Part shown: piece after piece, positions 9,294-18,157 of the stretch
How positions within the stretch are numbered: the first letter of the stretch is position 1
How the letters are laid out: every line of letters starts with the position of its first letter
Assembly (NCBI RefSeq): GCF_023715485.1
Contig: NZ_JAMBOF010000003.1
Coordinates: 186,001-250,000, forward strand
Direction of reading: 5' to 3'
From: Mesobacillus subterraneus
GTDB taxonomy: Bacteria; Bacillota; Bacilli; Bacillales; Cytobacillaceae
DNA length: 64,000 nucleotides
The notes under the pieces: generated by a model
The model's database searches: none
What the model saw: only the letters and a program-made list of their open reading frames with translations
What the model was told of the DNA's origin: nothing
Made by a program: the position numbers and the translations under genes

Positions 9294-9716
9294 ATGAAAA
9301 TATCCACGAAAGGCCGTTATGGACTGACCATCATGATCGAGCTAGCCAAGAAACATGGTGAAGGCCCGATTTCCCTTAAGTCCATTGCGCAGACTAATGA
9401 TTTATCCGAGCATTATTTAGAACAGTTGGTCGCTCCGCTCAGAAATGCAGGACTGGTAAAAAGCATCAGGGGAGCGTATGGCGGCTACATCCTGGGAGAT
9501 TTGCCTTCGAAAATATCCGCTGGGGATATCATCCGCGTCTTGGAAGGACCGATTAGCATCGTTGAAGGAATTGAAGATGAAGAACCAGCGAAGCGAGAGC
9601 TTTGGACGAGAATCCGGGACGCTGTCAAGGAAGTACTCGACAATACCACAATCGAGGACCTCGCGAACCATTCTGACAACTTTGGCGAATCTGACGCCTA
9701 TATGTTTTATATTTAA
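9294..9716 (+). CDS. cymR: Rrf2-family cysteine-metabolism repressor CymR
   Basis: A 140-residue Rrf2 family regulator: N-terminal winged helix (MKISTKGRYGLT start, recognition helix near 40-55) and a dimerisation helix. It contains no cysteine at all, so it cannot hold an IscR-type Fe-S cluster; this favours CymR over IscR. CymR works with cysteine synthase CysK to repress cysteine/sulfur genes when cysteine is plentiful. It sits directly upstream of iscS-mnmA, as B. subtilis yrzC does, linking cysteine supply to sulfur transfer. The ATG has an AGAGGTG site. Confidence 0.9.
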   Translation: MKISTKGRYGLTIMIELAKKHGEGPISLKSIAQTNDLSEHYLEQLVAPLRNAGLVKSIRGAYGGYILGDLPSKISAGDIIRVLEGPISIVEGIEDEEPAKRELWTRIRDAVKEVLDNTTIEDLANHSDNFGESDAYMFYI

Positions 9717-9759
9717 CGGGAACCCATAAAGGAAAATCTTCTGAAGAGAGGGTAATATT

Positions 9760-10908
9760 TTGGAAAGAATCTATTTGGACCATGCTGCAACTACACCAAT
9801 TCATCCAGAAGTCCTGGCTTCAATGGTAAAAGTAATGGAAGCGGAGTTTGGCAATCCATCGAGCATCCACCATTATGGCCGGGAAGCCCGAAAAATCCTG
9901 GATGATACCAGGCATGAGCTGGCAATGAGCATTGGGACGAAAGCAAATAATATCATTTTTACAAGCGGCGGTACTGAAGCGGATAACCTGGCGATTATCG
10001 GCTATGCAGAAAATAACCGTTCAAAAGGGCGGCATATTATCTCGACACAAATTGAGCACCATGCCGTATTGCACAGCTGTGAAGAACTGGAGAAGCGCGG
10101 CTTTGAGGTCACTTATCTTCCGGTCGATGAAACAGGACTAGTTTCTATGCAAGAGCTGGAACAAGAATTAAGAGATGATACAATTCTCGTTTCAATTATG
10201 TACGGTAATAACGAGGTTGGCGCCATTCAGCCAATACGTGAAATCGGCGAGCTTCTTTCCGGACATCAAGCTGTTTTCCACACGGATGCTGTACAAGCTT
10301 ATGGGATTGAAAAAATGAATGTTGATGAATTACAGGTTGATCTTTTATCCGTTTCTGCGCATAAAATTAACGGTCCAAAAGGAATCGGTTTCCTTTACAT
10401 CCGGGATGGAGTAAAGCTTGCACGCCAGCTTTATGGCGGGGAACAGGAGAGGAAGCGCCGGGCTGGCACTGAAAATGTGGCAGCAATTGCCGGATTCCGG
10501 AAAGCTGTCGAACTTTCGGTAAAGGAACTTGAGAGCAAACGCACTGCCTATGAGGAGTTCAGGAATGTTTTCATCGATAAACTCGAAACGAGCGGAATCT
10601 CTTTCCAGTTGAACGGATTACTTGAAAACTCACTGCCTCATATCTTAAACTTAAGCTTTCCGGGCACGAATGTTGAAGCGATGCTTGTGAATCTGGATTT
10701 GGCGGGAATTGCATCTTCAAGCGGTTCAGCTTGCACCGCCGGCTCGATCGATCCCTCACATGTGCTCGTCGCGATGTTCGGAAAAGAATCTGAAAGGTTA
10801 ACAAATTCAATCCGGTTCAGCTTTGGTCTAAACAATACTAGAGAGCAGGTTGAAAAAGCAGCTGAGCAAACAGCTGAAATTGTTCAGAGACTGGCGAGAA
10901 ATGGTTAA
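9760..10908 (+). CDS. iscS: Cysteine desulfurase (IscS/NifS family, YrvO)
   Basis: A 382-residue PLP enzyme that moves the sulfur of cysteine to its own active-site cysteine and on to partner proteins. The PLP lysine is K202 (SAHK) and the persulfide cysteine is C325 in SSGSACTAGS; the N-terminus YLDHAATTP is diagnostic. It starts at a TTG (9760) behind AGAGAGGG; no better ATG exists. It is followed 50 bp later by mnmA, so it is most likely the dedicated sulfur donor for tRNA 2-thiouridine, the role shown for B. subtilis YrvO. Confidence 0.95.
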   Translation: MERIYLDHAATTPIHPEVLASMVKVMEAEFGNPSSIHHYGREARKILDDTRHELAMSIGTKANNIIFTSGGTEADNLAIIGYAENNRSKGRHIISTQIEHHAVLHSCEELEKRGFEVTYLPVDETGLVSMQELEQELRDDTILVSIMYGNNEVGAIQPIREIGELLSGHQAVFHTDAVQAYGIEKMNVDELQVDLLSVSAHKINGPKGIGFLYIRDGVKLARQLYGGEQERKRRAGTENVAAIAGFRKAVELSVKELESKRTAYEEFRNVFIDKLETSGISFQLNGLLENSLPHILNLSFPGTNVEAMLVNLDLAGIASSSGSACTAGSIDPSHVLVAMFGKESERLTNSIRFSFGLNNTREQVEKAAEQTAEIVQRLARNG

Positions 10909-10952
10909 CTGGCAGGGCAAAATAAGTTTTAACAGGAAGAGAAGAGAGGTGA

Positions 10953-12074
<1,122 letters not shown>

Positions 12075-12084
12075 TCCATATTAA

Positions 12085-12124
12085 ATCCCCGGCGGGCTTG
12101 ATTCGCCGGGGATTATTCAATTGA
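12085..12124 (+). terminator. Hairpin after mnmA
   Basis: A 10-bp GC-rich stem (AATCCCCGGCG paired with CGCCGGGGATT) followed only by a weak T-rich stretch. It may be a leaky terminator before the TPR gene. Confidence 0.6.
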
Positions 12125-12165
12125 ATTAGATATGATATACTTGCATGGAGATTGGAGTGTTTAAT

Positions 12166-12825
12166 TTGGATAAAAACCAGACAGGCATTGAGTTTATGAA
12201 GGAAGGTAAATGGGAAGAAGCGGCTCAGGCTTTCATGGAAGCGATTGAAGCCCACCCAGCTGATCCTGTGGCATACATAAATTTTGGCAACGTCCTTACA
12301 GCAGTGGGCGATATCGAAAGAGCATTGAATTTTTACAATAAGGCGATAAGCCTCGATGAGAACGCAACTGCAGCCTATTACAGCAAAGGCGGCCTATATT
12401 ATGATGAGCAAAATTTTGAGGAAGCAAAAAATATGTTCGAGCTTGCAATGAAAAAAGGGCTCGAAACAGGAGATAACTTTTTCATGCTTGGAATGAGCCT
12501 TGCTCAGATGGGCAATAGCAGGCTTGCTCTCCCTTATTTGCAAAGGAGTACTGAGCTTCTTGAAAATGATGCTGAAGCGCATTTCCAATATGGGCTTTGC
12601 CTTGCCAGGGAAGGTTTTATCGATGAAGCAGTGATCAGCCTCGAGCAGGCGGTTACTCTTGACTCTCAGCATGCTGATGCCCTTTATAATCTCGGCGTTG
12701 CATACGGGTTCAAAGAAGATGGCGAAAAAGCGCTTGAAATGTTCAACCGCGCCTTGGAAATTCAGCCTGACCATTTGCTGGCCGGGCACGGCAAAAAATT
12801 GATTGAGGGACAAGACCTCCAATAA
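12166..12825 (+). CDS. Tetratricopeptide repeat protein (YrrB-like)
   Basis: A 219-residue protein built almost entirely of about six 34-residue TPR units (for example AYINFGNVLTAVGDIERALNF-type repeats with the W/G/Y/A/P pattern), a helical scaffold for protein-protein contacts. The start is TTG 12166 with GGAG eight bases upstream, giving MDKNQTGIEFM; the in-frame ATG at 12145 has no ribosome site. Position between mnmA and recD2 and the C-terminal motif ALEIQPDHLLA match B. subtilis YrrB, whose partners are not settled. Overlap or close spacing with recD2 suggests co-transcription. Confidence 0.9.
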   Translation: MDKNQTGIEFMKEGKWEEAAQAFMEAIEAHPADPVAYINFGNVLTAVGDIERALNFYNKAISLDENATAAYYSKGGLYYDEQNFEEAKNMFELAMKKGLETGDNFFMLGMSLAQMGNSRLALPYLQRSTELLENDAEAHFQYGLCLAREGFIDEAVISLEQAVTLDSQHADALYNLGVAYGFKEDGEKALEMFNRALEIQPDHLLAGHGKKLIEGQDLQ

Positions 12826-12859
12826 TATAGGCGAAATTCACGGAAAGGGGGAAAATACT

Positions 12860-15310
12860 TTGGAAAAGCAAGACTCGCTTGATTTGTTTTCCGAGCAGGG
12901 AAAGTTCATGAAAGGAAAGCATCTCGTCACGATTTTTCATAATGAACAAAATCTTTATACAGTTCTGAGGATCAGGGTAGAGGATACCAATGAGCAGTAT
13001 GAAGATAAAGAAGCAGTTATAACAGGGTATTTCCCTCGGATTCATGAACAGGAAACTTATATTTTCTTCGGGGAAGTTAAGGACCACCCAAAGTTTGGGA
13101 CGCAGTTTCAGGCCACGCACTTCCGAAAGGACCTGCCTCAGTCGAAGCAGGGAATCGTCAGCTATTTATCGAGCGACCTTTTCAAGGGAATCGGAAAAAA
13201 GACGGCCGAAAAAATCGTCGATACACTGGGAGAAAAGGCGATTACGAGAATCATTGAAAACCCATCCGTACTTGACCAGATTCCGAAGCTCGCTCCTGAA
13301 AAAGCGAAGGAACTATACGACACATTGATGGAGCATCAGGGGCTGGAACAGGTGATGGTTGCTTTGAACCAATATGGTTTTGGACCCCAGCTGTCTATGA
13401 AAATCTATCAGGTCTATAAGGAACAGGCAATCGAAGTAATCCAGAATAATCCCTATAAACTTGTGGAGGATATTGAAGGGATCGGCTTTGGCCGGGCAGA
13501 TGAACTCGGCAGCCAGCTAGGCCTGACCGGCAGTCATCCAGACCGCATCAAGGCGGCCTGCCTTTATACGCTTGAAAGTTCGAGCATCCAGGGTGGACAC
13601 GTCTACATGGAAGCAGAGAATTTATTGGTTGATGTAAAAAAGCTGCTGGAGGACAATCAAAATATTCAGATCGAATTTACCGATATTTCTAAAGAAATCA
13701 TTAGTCTGGGCGAAGAAGGAAAGCTGATTGCCGAAGAACAAAAAGTCTATTTGCCATCCCTTTATTTTTCCGAAAAAGGACTGGTTAAGAATATAAAAAG
13801 AATCCTCGAACAGACAGAGTATGAAAACCAGTTCCCGGAATCAGAGTTTTTGCTGGCTTTAGGCAATCTTGAAGATCGATTGGGTGTGCAATATGGTCCA
13901 AGCCAAAAGGAAGCAATCCAGACTGCGCTCATGTCACCGATGATGATTTTGACAGGCGGTCCGGGTACAGGGAAGACGACCGTCATTAAAGGAATCGTCG
14001 AGCTGTATGCCGAACTGCACGGCTGTTCTTTGGAGCCGAAAGATTATAAAAAAGAGGAGCCATATCCGTTCCTGCTTGCTGCTCCTACTGGTCGTGCTGC
14101 CAAGCGGATGACCGAATCCACAGGTCTTCCAGCAGTGACCATCCACCGGCTGCTGCGCTGGAATGGAGCCGGCAGCTTTGATCATAGCGAAGACCAGCCG
14201 CTAGAGGGCAAGATTTTAATAATCGATGAAACCTCAATGGTTGATATCTGGCTGGCACATCAATTATTCAAGGCGCTGCCTGATCACATCCAAGTCATTG
14301 TGGTTGGTGACGAAGACCAGCTCCCTTCAGTTGGGCCAGGTCAGGTCCTTAAGGATTTGCTCGATTCCGGCAGAGTACCGACTGTCCGGTTGACGGATAT
14401 CTACAGGCAGGCAGAAGGATCTTCCATCATCGAGCTCGCCCATCAAATTAAAAAGGGCTTTATTCCTAATGATATTTCCGAACAGCAGCCTGACCGTTCT
14501 TTTATCAAATGCAGTACGAACCAGATTCCGCAGGTTGTTGAGAAAGTAGTGGCCAATGCCAAGAAGAAGGGGTATTCACCGCGGAATATCCAGGTGCTTG
14601 CGCCGATGTACCGCGGACCTGCTGGAATTGACCGCTTGAATGAATTGCTCCAGGATTTATTTAATCCTAACGTTGACGGTACCCGAAAAGAGCTTGCATT
14701 TGGCGATATCAAGTACCGGATTGGCGATAAGGTGCTGCAGCTCGTCAATCAGCCAGAGGCCAACGTCTTTAATGGTGATATGGGTGAAGTCGTGGCGATT
14801 TTCTACGCAAAAGAAAATACCGAGAAGCAAGACCAGCTGATCGTTTCGTTTGACGGCATCGAAGTAACCTACAACAGGCCAGACTTATCGCAGATCACCC
14901 ATGCTTATTGCTGTTCGGTACATAAGTCGCAAGGAAGCGAATTCCCGATTGTTGTTCTTCCGGTCGTGAAAAGCTATTATCGCATGCTCCGCAGGAACCT
15001 CATATACACAGCGATCACAAGAAGTAAACAATTCCTTATTCTCGTTGGCGAAGAAGATGCTTTGAAAATGGGAATCGAACGTGGAGAAGACACGGAACGG
15101 AACACGACCCTGGTCGAAAAGCTGGTCCAGATGCTACCTGAACTGAATGTTTCACAAGGTGAAAGCCTGCCGACAGAAGAAGATAAGACAGCTCATACTG
15201 AAATTGGACAGGAGCAGGAAGAAGTCGATTATTTGGAAATGATCAGGAACGCAGACCCAATGATTGGGATGGGCAACAGCACTCCTTATGATTTTATGGA
15301 GGAAAGCTGA
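12860..15310 (+). CDS. recD2: ATP-dependent RecD2-type DNA helicase
   Basis: An 816-residue SF1B 5'-3' helicase of the stand-alone RecD2 type. It has a long N-terminal region with helix-hairpin-helix units (FKGIGKKTAEKIV, IEGIGFGRADELG). The helicase core carries Walker A GGPGTGKT (366-373), motif II DETSM, and C-terminal UvrD_C_2 motifs (AYCCSVHKSQGSEFP, YTAITRS). It acts in fork stability and mismatch or recombination repair without RecBC. The start is TTG 12860 after AAAGGGGG; an earlier in-frame TTG overlapping the TPR gene lacks a site. It matches B. subtilis yrrC. Confidence 0.95.
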   Translation: MEKQDSLDLFSEQGKFMKGKHLVTIFHNEQNLYTVLRIRVEDTNEQYEDKEAVITGYFPRIHEQETYIFFGEVKDHPKFGTQFQATHFRKDLPQSKQGIVSYLSSDLFKGIGKKTAEKIVDTLGEKAITRIIENPSVLDQIPKLAPEKAKELYDTLMEHQGLEQVMVALNQYGFGPQLSMKIYQVYKEQAIEVIQNNPYKLVEDIEGIGFGRADELGSQLGLTGSHPDRIKAACLYTLESSSIQGGHVYMEAENLLVDVKKLLEDNQNIQIEFTDISKEIISLGEEGKLIAEEQKVYLPSLYFSEKGLVKNIKRILEQTEYENQFPESEFLLALGNLEDRLGVQYGPSQKEAIQTALMSPMMILTGGPGTGKTTVIKGIVELYAELHGCSLEPKDYKKEEPYPFLLAAPTGRAAKRMTESTGLPAVTIHRLLRWNGAGSFDHSEDQPLEGKILIIDETSMVDIWLAHQLFKALPDHIQVIVVGDEDQLPSVGPGQVLKDLLDSGRVPTVRLTDIYRQAEGSSIIELAHQIKKGFIPNDISEQQPDRSFIKCSTNQIPQVVEKVVANAKKKGYSPRNIQVLAPMYRGPAGIDRLNELLQDLFNPNVDGTRKELAFGDIKYRIGDKVLQLVNQPEANVFNGDMGEVVAIFYAKENTEKQDQLIVSFDGIEVTYNRPDLSQITHAYCCSVHKSQGSEFPIVVLPVVKSYYRMLRRNLIYTAITRSKQFLILVGEEDALKMGIERGEDTERNTTLVEKLVQMLPELNVSQGESLPTEEDKTAHTEIGQEQEEVDYLEMIRNADPMIGMGNSTPYDFMEES

Positions 15311-15338
15311 TATTATCTCGAAAAAAGGAAGTAGCACG

Positions 15339-15393
15339 AAAATTGCACCTTTATCGTTAGTTGAAAAACTAACAATAAAGGTGCAATTTTTTA
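15339..15393 (+). terminator. Strong terminator after recD2
   Basis: A long stem (AATTGCACCTTTAT.GTTAGTT with AACTAAC.ATAAAGGTGCAATT) with a short loop and T-run. Confidence 0.92.
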
Positions 15394-15523
15394 TGGTGAA
15401 TTTACAATTTGAAGATTAGTTTTGAGCAGAACCATACTTTCTTTCTTAATGGAAATCCTTACACCACATGAATTATTGTGAGGGAGTGGAAACTAATACT
15501 GTTCGGAAAGGCGGGACAAACTT

Positions 15524-16000
15524 TTGCGGACATTTTCACTTTTAAAGGGTCTGCCTGTTTATGAATTGGCGAGTGGTCAGAAACTGGGCGAAGTGTGTGA
15601 TATGAGCATTTCAAGCAATGGAAGCGTAGTAGGCTTACTTGTTAAAAAGGGTGCGTTCATCAAGAAAACGTTTCAGGTCAAGGTAAGCCAGGTTGCATCC
15701 TTCGGCTGGGATGGAGTCATGGTGAAAGACAAAACGGCTTTGCAGCCATTGGAGACAGAGCCTGAATATACGTTTGAACACAACCAAAGCCTGGCTGGGA
15801 AAAAACTTCTTTCGAATGATGGTGAACAGCTTGGGCTGCTGGAGGACGTATATTTTATGGAGGAATTGGGAACGATTGTAGGGTACGAATTAACGGATGG
15901 CTTTTTTTCGGATATCACGAATGGAAAGCGTGTGGTCAAGACCATTGGTCCGCCTGCAATCGGGAAGGATGCCATCATCGTCACTGTCAAATCGAGATGA
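15524..16000 (+). CDS. PRC-barrel domain protein (YrrD-like)
   Basis: A 158-residue protein with two PRC-barrel-like halves: residues about 5-75 (KGLPVYELASGQKLGEVCDM) and 85-155 (AGKKLLSNDGEQLGLLEDV). The start is a TTG at 15524 behind AAAGGCGGG. PRC-barrels occur in photosynthetic reaction centres and the RNA-maturation factor RimM, but this two-barrel form in Bacilli has no established activity. The next two small genes follow closely, as around B. subtilis yrrD, and probably share the transcript. Confidence 0.85.
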   Translation: MRTFSLLKGLPVYELASGQKLGEVCDMSISSNGSVVGLLVKKGAFIKKTFQVKVSQVASFGWDGVMVKDKTALQPLETEPEYTFEHNQSLAGKKLLSNDGEQLGLLEDVYFMEELGTIVGYELTDGFFSDITNGKRVVKTIGPPAIGKDAIIVTVKSR

Positions 16001-16009
16001 GGTGTCCCT

Positions 16010-16201
16010 ATGTTAAGTTGTCCCAATTGCAGAAGCAAGGATATCGGCAAAATTGGCATCAACCAATATTATTGCTGGAATTGCTTCATAGAACTGTCCC
16101 TGAACAAAGGTCTGATCCATACCCATCAAGTTGAGGAAGATGGAACATTGAGCTCCCTTGACGACTTATTTGATGAGGATCAACGTCAATACGGCATTTA
16201 A
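16010..16201 (+). CDS. Small zinc-ribbon-type protein (YrzR-like)
   Basis: A 63-residue protein with two CxxC pairs, CPNC (4-7) and CWNC (about 22-25), spaced as in a zinc ribbon, then an acidic tail. The ATG follows GAGGTG and lies 9 bp after the PRC-barrel gene. The function is unknown; the ribbon suggests a nucleic-acid or protein-binding adaptor. Resemblance to B. subtilis YrzR is from size and context, not an alignment. Confidence 0.8.
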   Translation: MLSCPNCRSKDIGKIGINQYYCWNCFIELSLNKGLIHTHQVEEDGTLSSLDDLFDEDQRQYGI

Positions 16202-16225
16202 AATTAAAATGAAGAGGTGAAACAC

Positions 16226-16360
16226 ATGAATAAAATGTTAACCTCCGTAATCGCTTTGGGTGCTGGTATGGCAGCTTACAATTATGCTTCCAACAACAAT
16301 ATGATGTCTGGAAGGAAAATGAAAAAGCTTGGCAAGAAAATGAGTAGAGCATTATTTTAA
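16226..16360 (+). CDS. DUF3918-type small membrane-associated protein (YrzQ-like)
   Basis: A 44-codon gene with a good AGAGGTG site. The peptide begins MNKMLTSVIALGAGMAAYNY and ends in a strongly basic segment (GRKMKKLGKKMSRALF). It therefore has one short hydrophobic helix and a cationic tail, typical of the YrzQ/DUF3918 family. It is the last gene before a terminator. Its function is not known. Confidence 0.8.
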   Translation: MNKMLTSVIALGAGMAAYNYASNNNMMSGRKMKKLGKKMSRALF

Positions 16361-16369
16361 ATTAACGAG

Positions 16370-16400
16370 AATCCCCTGGGCATACAGGGGATTTTTTTGA
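16370..16400 (+). terminator. Terminator after the yrzQ-like gene
   Basis: A 9-bp stem AATCCCCTG (16370-16378) with CAGGGGATT (16385-16393) and a T-run. Confidence 0.92.
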
Positions 16401-16428
16401 TTTGGGAAAAATGGAGCAGAATTTCCAA

Positions 16429-16542
16429 TTCGCTATAAAAAATCGATTTTCGCTATAAAAAGTTTGATTTCGCTATAAAAATGAAATTTTCGCTATAAAA
16501 AGTTCAATTTCGCTATAAAAAGAAAATTTCGCTATAAAAAGT
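16429..16542 (+). repeat. Six-copy 20-bp periodic array with core CGCTATAAAA
   Basis: The 10-mer CGCTATAAAA occurs at 16431, 16451, 16471, 16491, 16511 and 16530, i.e. spacing 20,20,20,20,19. The linkers are 9-10 nt, AT-rich and all different. No ORF crosses it sensibly. It fills most of the gap between the yrzQ terminator and the AI-2E exporter gene. The remaining bases to 16725 hold a possible TATAAT (16673-16678) without a clear -35. See findings. Confidence 0.9.
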
Positions 16543-16725
16543 TTTTATCGATGTAAATAACCTTGATTTACATTCCAAGAAAGAGGTTTTCGTTAAATAA
16601 AGGTTATTTTTCCCGAAATATAATCTTGATTGTCGCAATAAAATGATGTTAAAGATGAGACGGGCAATCAAAATGTATAATCCCCTCCGTTTCTTTCAAG
16701 AATAAACAGGAAGGAGGGCGAATGA

Positions 16726-17805
16726 ATGAACATCCAGATGAAATGGTACTACCGGCTTGGATTTCTTCTCCTTTTGTTTATTGTTATTTATATTTTCATA
16801 AAGCTGCAGTCATTATGGGTACCTGTATTAGAAGTGCTCTTTTCGCTGCTCATCCCTTTTTCAGTAGCAGCGTTCATTACATATTTGCTGCATCCAATTG
16901 TTGAGGCCTTACATCAAAGAGGGCTGCATCGTGGTGTTTCCATCCTCATCATCTATATCCTGTTCTTTGGTGGAGCAGGCTTTGCATTTTATAAGGGAAT
17001 ACCGGCGCTGATTCACCAGTTGCGTGACCTTGCGGAAAATGCCCCTCATTTTGCGGAGCAATATAAACAGATGGTCAATAATATCGTTGACCAGACATCT
17101 ACATGGCCAGCGGGCATCCACGAAAGGATTGAAGACGGAATTAATCGGATGGAGCAATGGCTTGACGGTGTACTGGCAGGTACGATGACATTCCTGATGG
17201 ATACCATCAATTCGATTTTTACGATTGCGGTCATTCCGTTCATTGCATTTTACATGCTGAAGGATTTTGATGTAATGAAAAAAGCCGCGTGGTACATTAC
17301 TCCAAGGCAATGGAGGCAGCCTGGCACGAGGTTCCTGCATGATGTCGATAAGTCGTTGGGAAGCTATATCCGCGGGCAGCTGCTGGTTTGCCTTATCATT
17401 GGCGTATTATCAACAATATTCTTCTGGATTGCTGGCATAAAGTATTCTTTGCTGCTCGGCGCGATAGTCGGCATCACGAACGTCATCCCATATTTTGGTC
17501 CAATCATCGGGGCAATCCCTGCTGTGATAATTGCGGCGACAATGTCGGTGAAAATGGTGCTGATTTCATTAGCGATTGTATTCTCACTGCAATTTTTAGA
17601 GGGGAATATCCTTTCTCCATTGATTGTAGGGAAAAGTCTGCACATGCATCCGCTTATGATCATGTTCGCCCTGCTCGCGGGAGGGGAAATCGGCGGCATT
17701 CTCGGGTTGATTCTGGCGGTCCCGGTATTGGTTGTTCTGAGGGCAGCCTTGATCCATGCAAAGGACCATATCATTTTAGAACGCAAAAAAGAAAAACCGT
17801 CATAA
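16726..17805 (+). CDS. AI-2E family transporter (YrrI-like permease)
   Basis: A 359-residue polytopic membrane protein of the AI-2E/TqsA/YdiK family, with about seven to eight hydrophobic segments. There is an N-terminal pair near 10-60 and a long soluble loop (about 100-150). The conserved C-terminal part has PYFGPIIGAIPAVI and the LEGNILSPLIVGKSLHMHP signature. Substrates of Bacillus members are not established; some relatives are Na+/H+ antiporters. The ATG at 16726 has AAGGAGGG seven bases upstream. It stands alone before the alaS promoter, as yrrI does in B. subtilis. Confidence 0.9.
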   Translation: MNIQMKWYYRLGFLLLLFIVIYIFIKLQSLWVPVLEVLFSLLIPFSVAAFITYLLHPIVEALHQRGLHRGVSILIIYILFFGGAGFAFYKGIPALIHQLRDLAENAPHFAEQYKQMVNNIVDQTSTWPAGIHERIEDGINRMEQWLDGVLAGTMTFLMDTINSIFTIAVIPFIAFYMLKDFDVMKKAAWYITPRQWRQPGTRFLHDVDKSLGSYIRGQLLVCLIIGVLSTIFFWIAGIKYSLLLGAIVGITNVIPYFGPIIGAIPAVIIAATMSVKMVLISLAIVFSLQFLEGNILSPLIVGKSLHMHPLMIMFALLAGGEIGGILGLILAVPVLVVLRAALIHAKDHIILERKKEKPS

Positions 17806-17821
17806 TTTTTCATTAAGTCGT

Positions 17822-17850
17822 TTGACAAACTGAAAGCGGCTATATATAAT
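17822..17850 (+). promoter_or_regulatory. Sigma-A promoter of the alaS leader
   Basis: TTGACA (17822-17827), 17 bp, TATAAT (17845-17850): both boxes are perfect. Confidence 0.9.
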
Positions 17851-17869
17851 TCGGCTATAGAATAATAAT

Positions 17870-18108
17870 TAGCAAAATGTAGAAGGAACGAGTATGTTAT
17901 AGTCCATCGTCAAGAGAGGAATTCCACGGCTGGAAGAATTCCCGGTGAAGGATAACAGAAGGCTATTCCGGAGTGCAGGCAAAACCTGCCGTAGCAGCTG
18001 CGTTAAAGCGTTTTTGAGAGATGGGCGCGCCATTTTTATGCGTTCATAATCAGGGTGGTACCGCGAGCAAGCTCTCGTCCCTGTCCAGGGATGAGGGCTT
18101 TTTTTGTT
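17870..18108 (+). ncRNA. T-box riboswitch leader of alaS
   Basis: An alanine T-box. The AGAGAGG box is at about 17913, the GCTGGAA terminal loop follows, and specifier GCT (Ala) is at 17962-17964 followed by ATTCCGG. The T-box AGGGTGGTACCGCG lies at 18052-18065, whose TGGT bulge (18056-18059) fits the A73 discriminator of tRNA-Ala. The terminator is a 14-bp stem 18070-18083/18086-18099 with T-run. Uncharged tRNA-Ala should allow read-through into alaS. Confidence 0.96.
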
Positions 18109-18157
18109 GCCTAAATTCCCTGAATGCTTACTTTTATTGATTTAGGAGGTTAGGTAT

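Noticed and set aside
16429-16542. CRISPR-like array
   Set aside because: Repeat units are only 10 bp with 9-10-bp linkers, there is no dyad symmetry and no cas gene nearby; it is a short periodic repeat.
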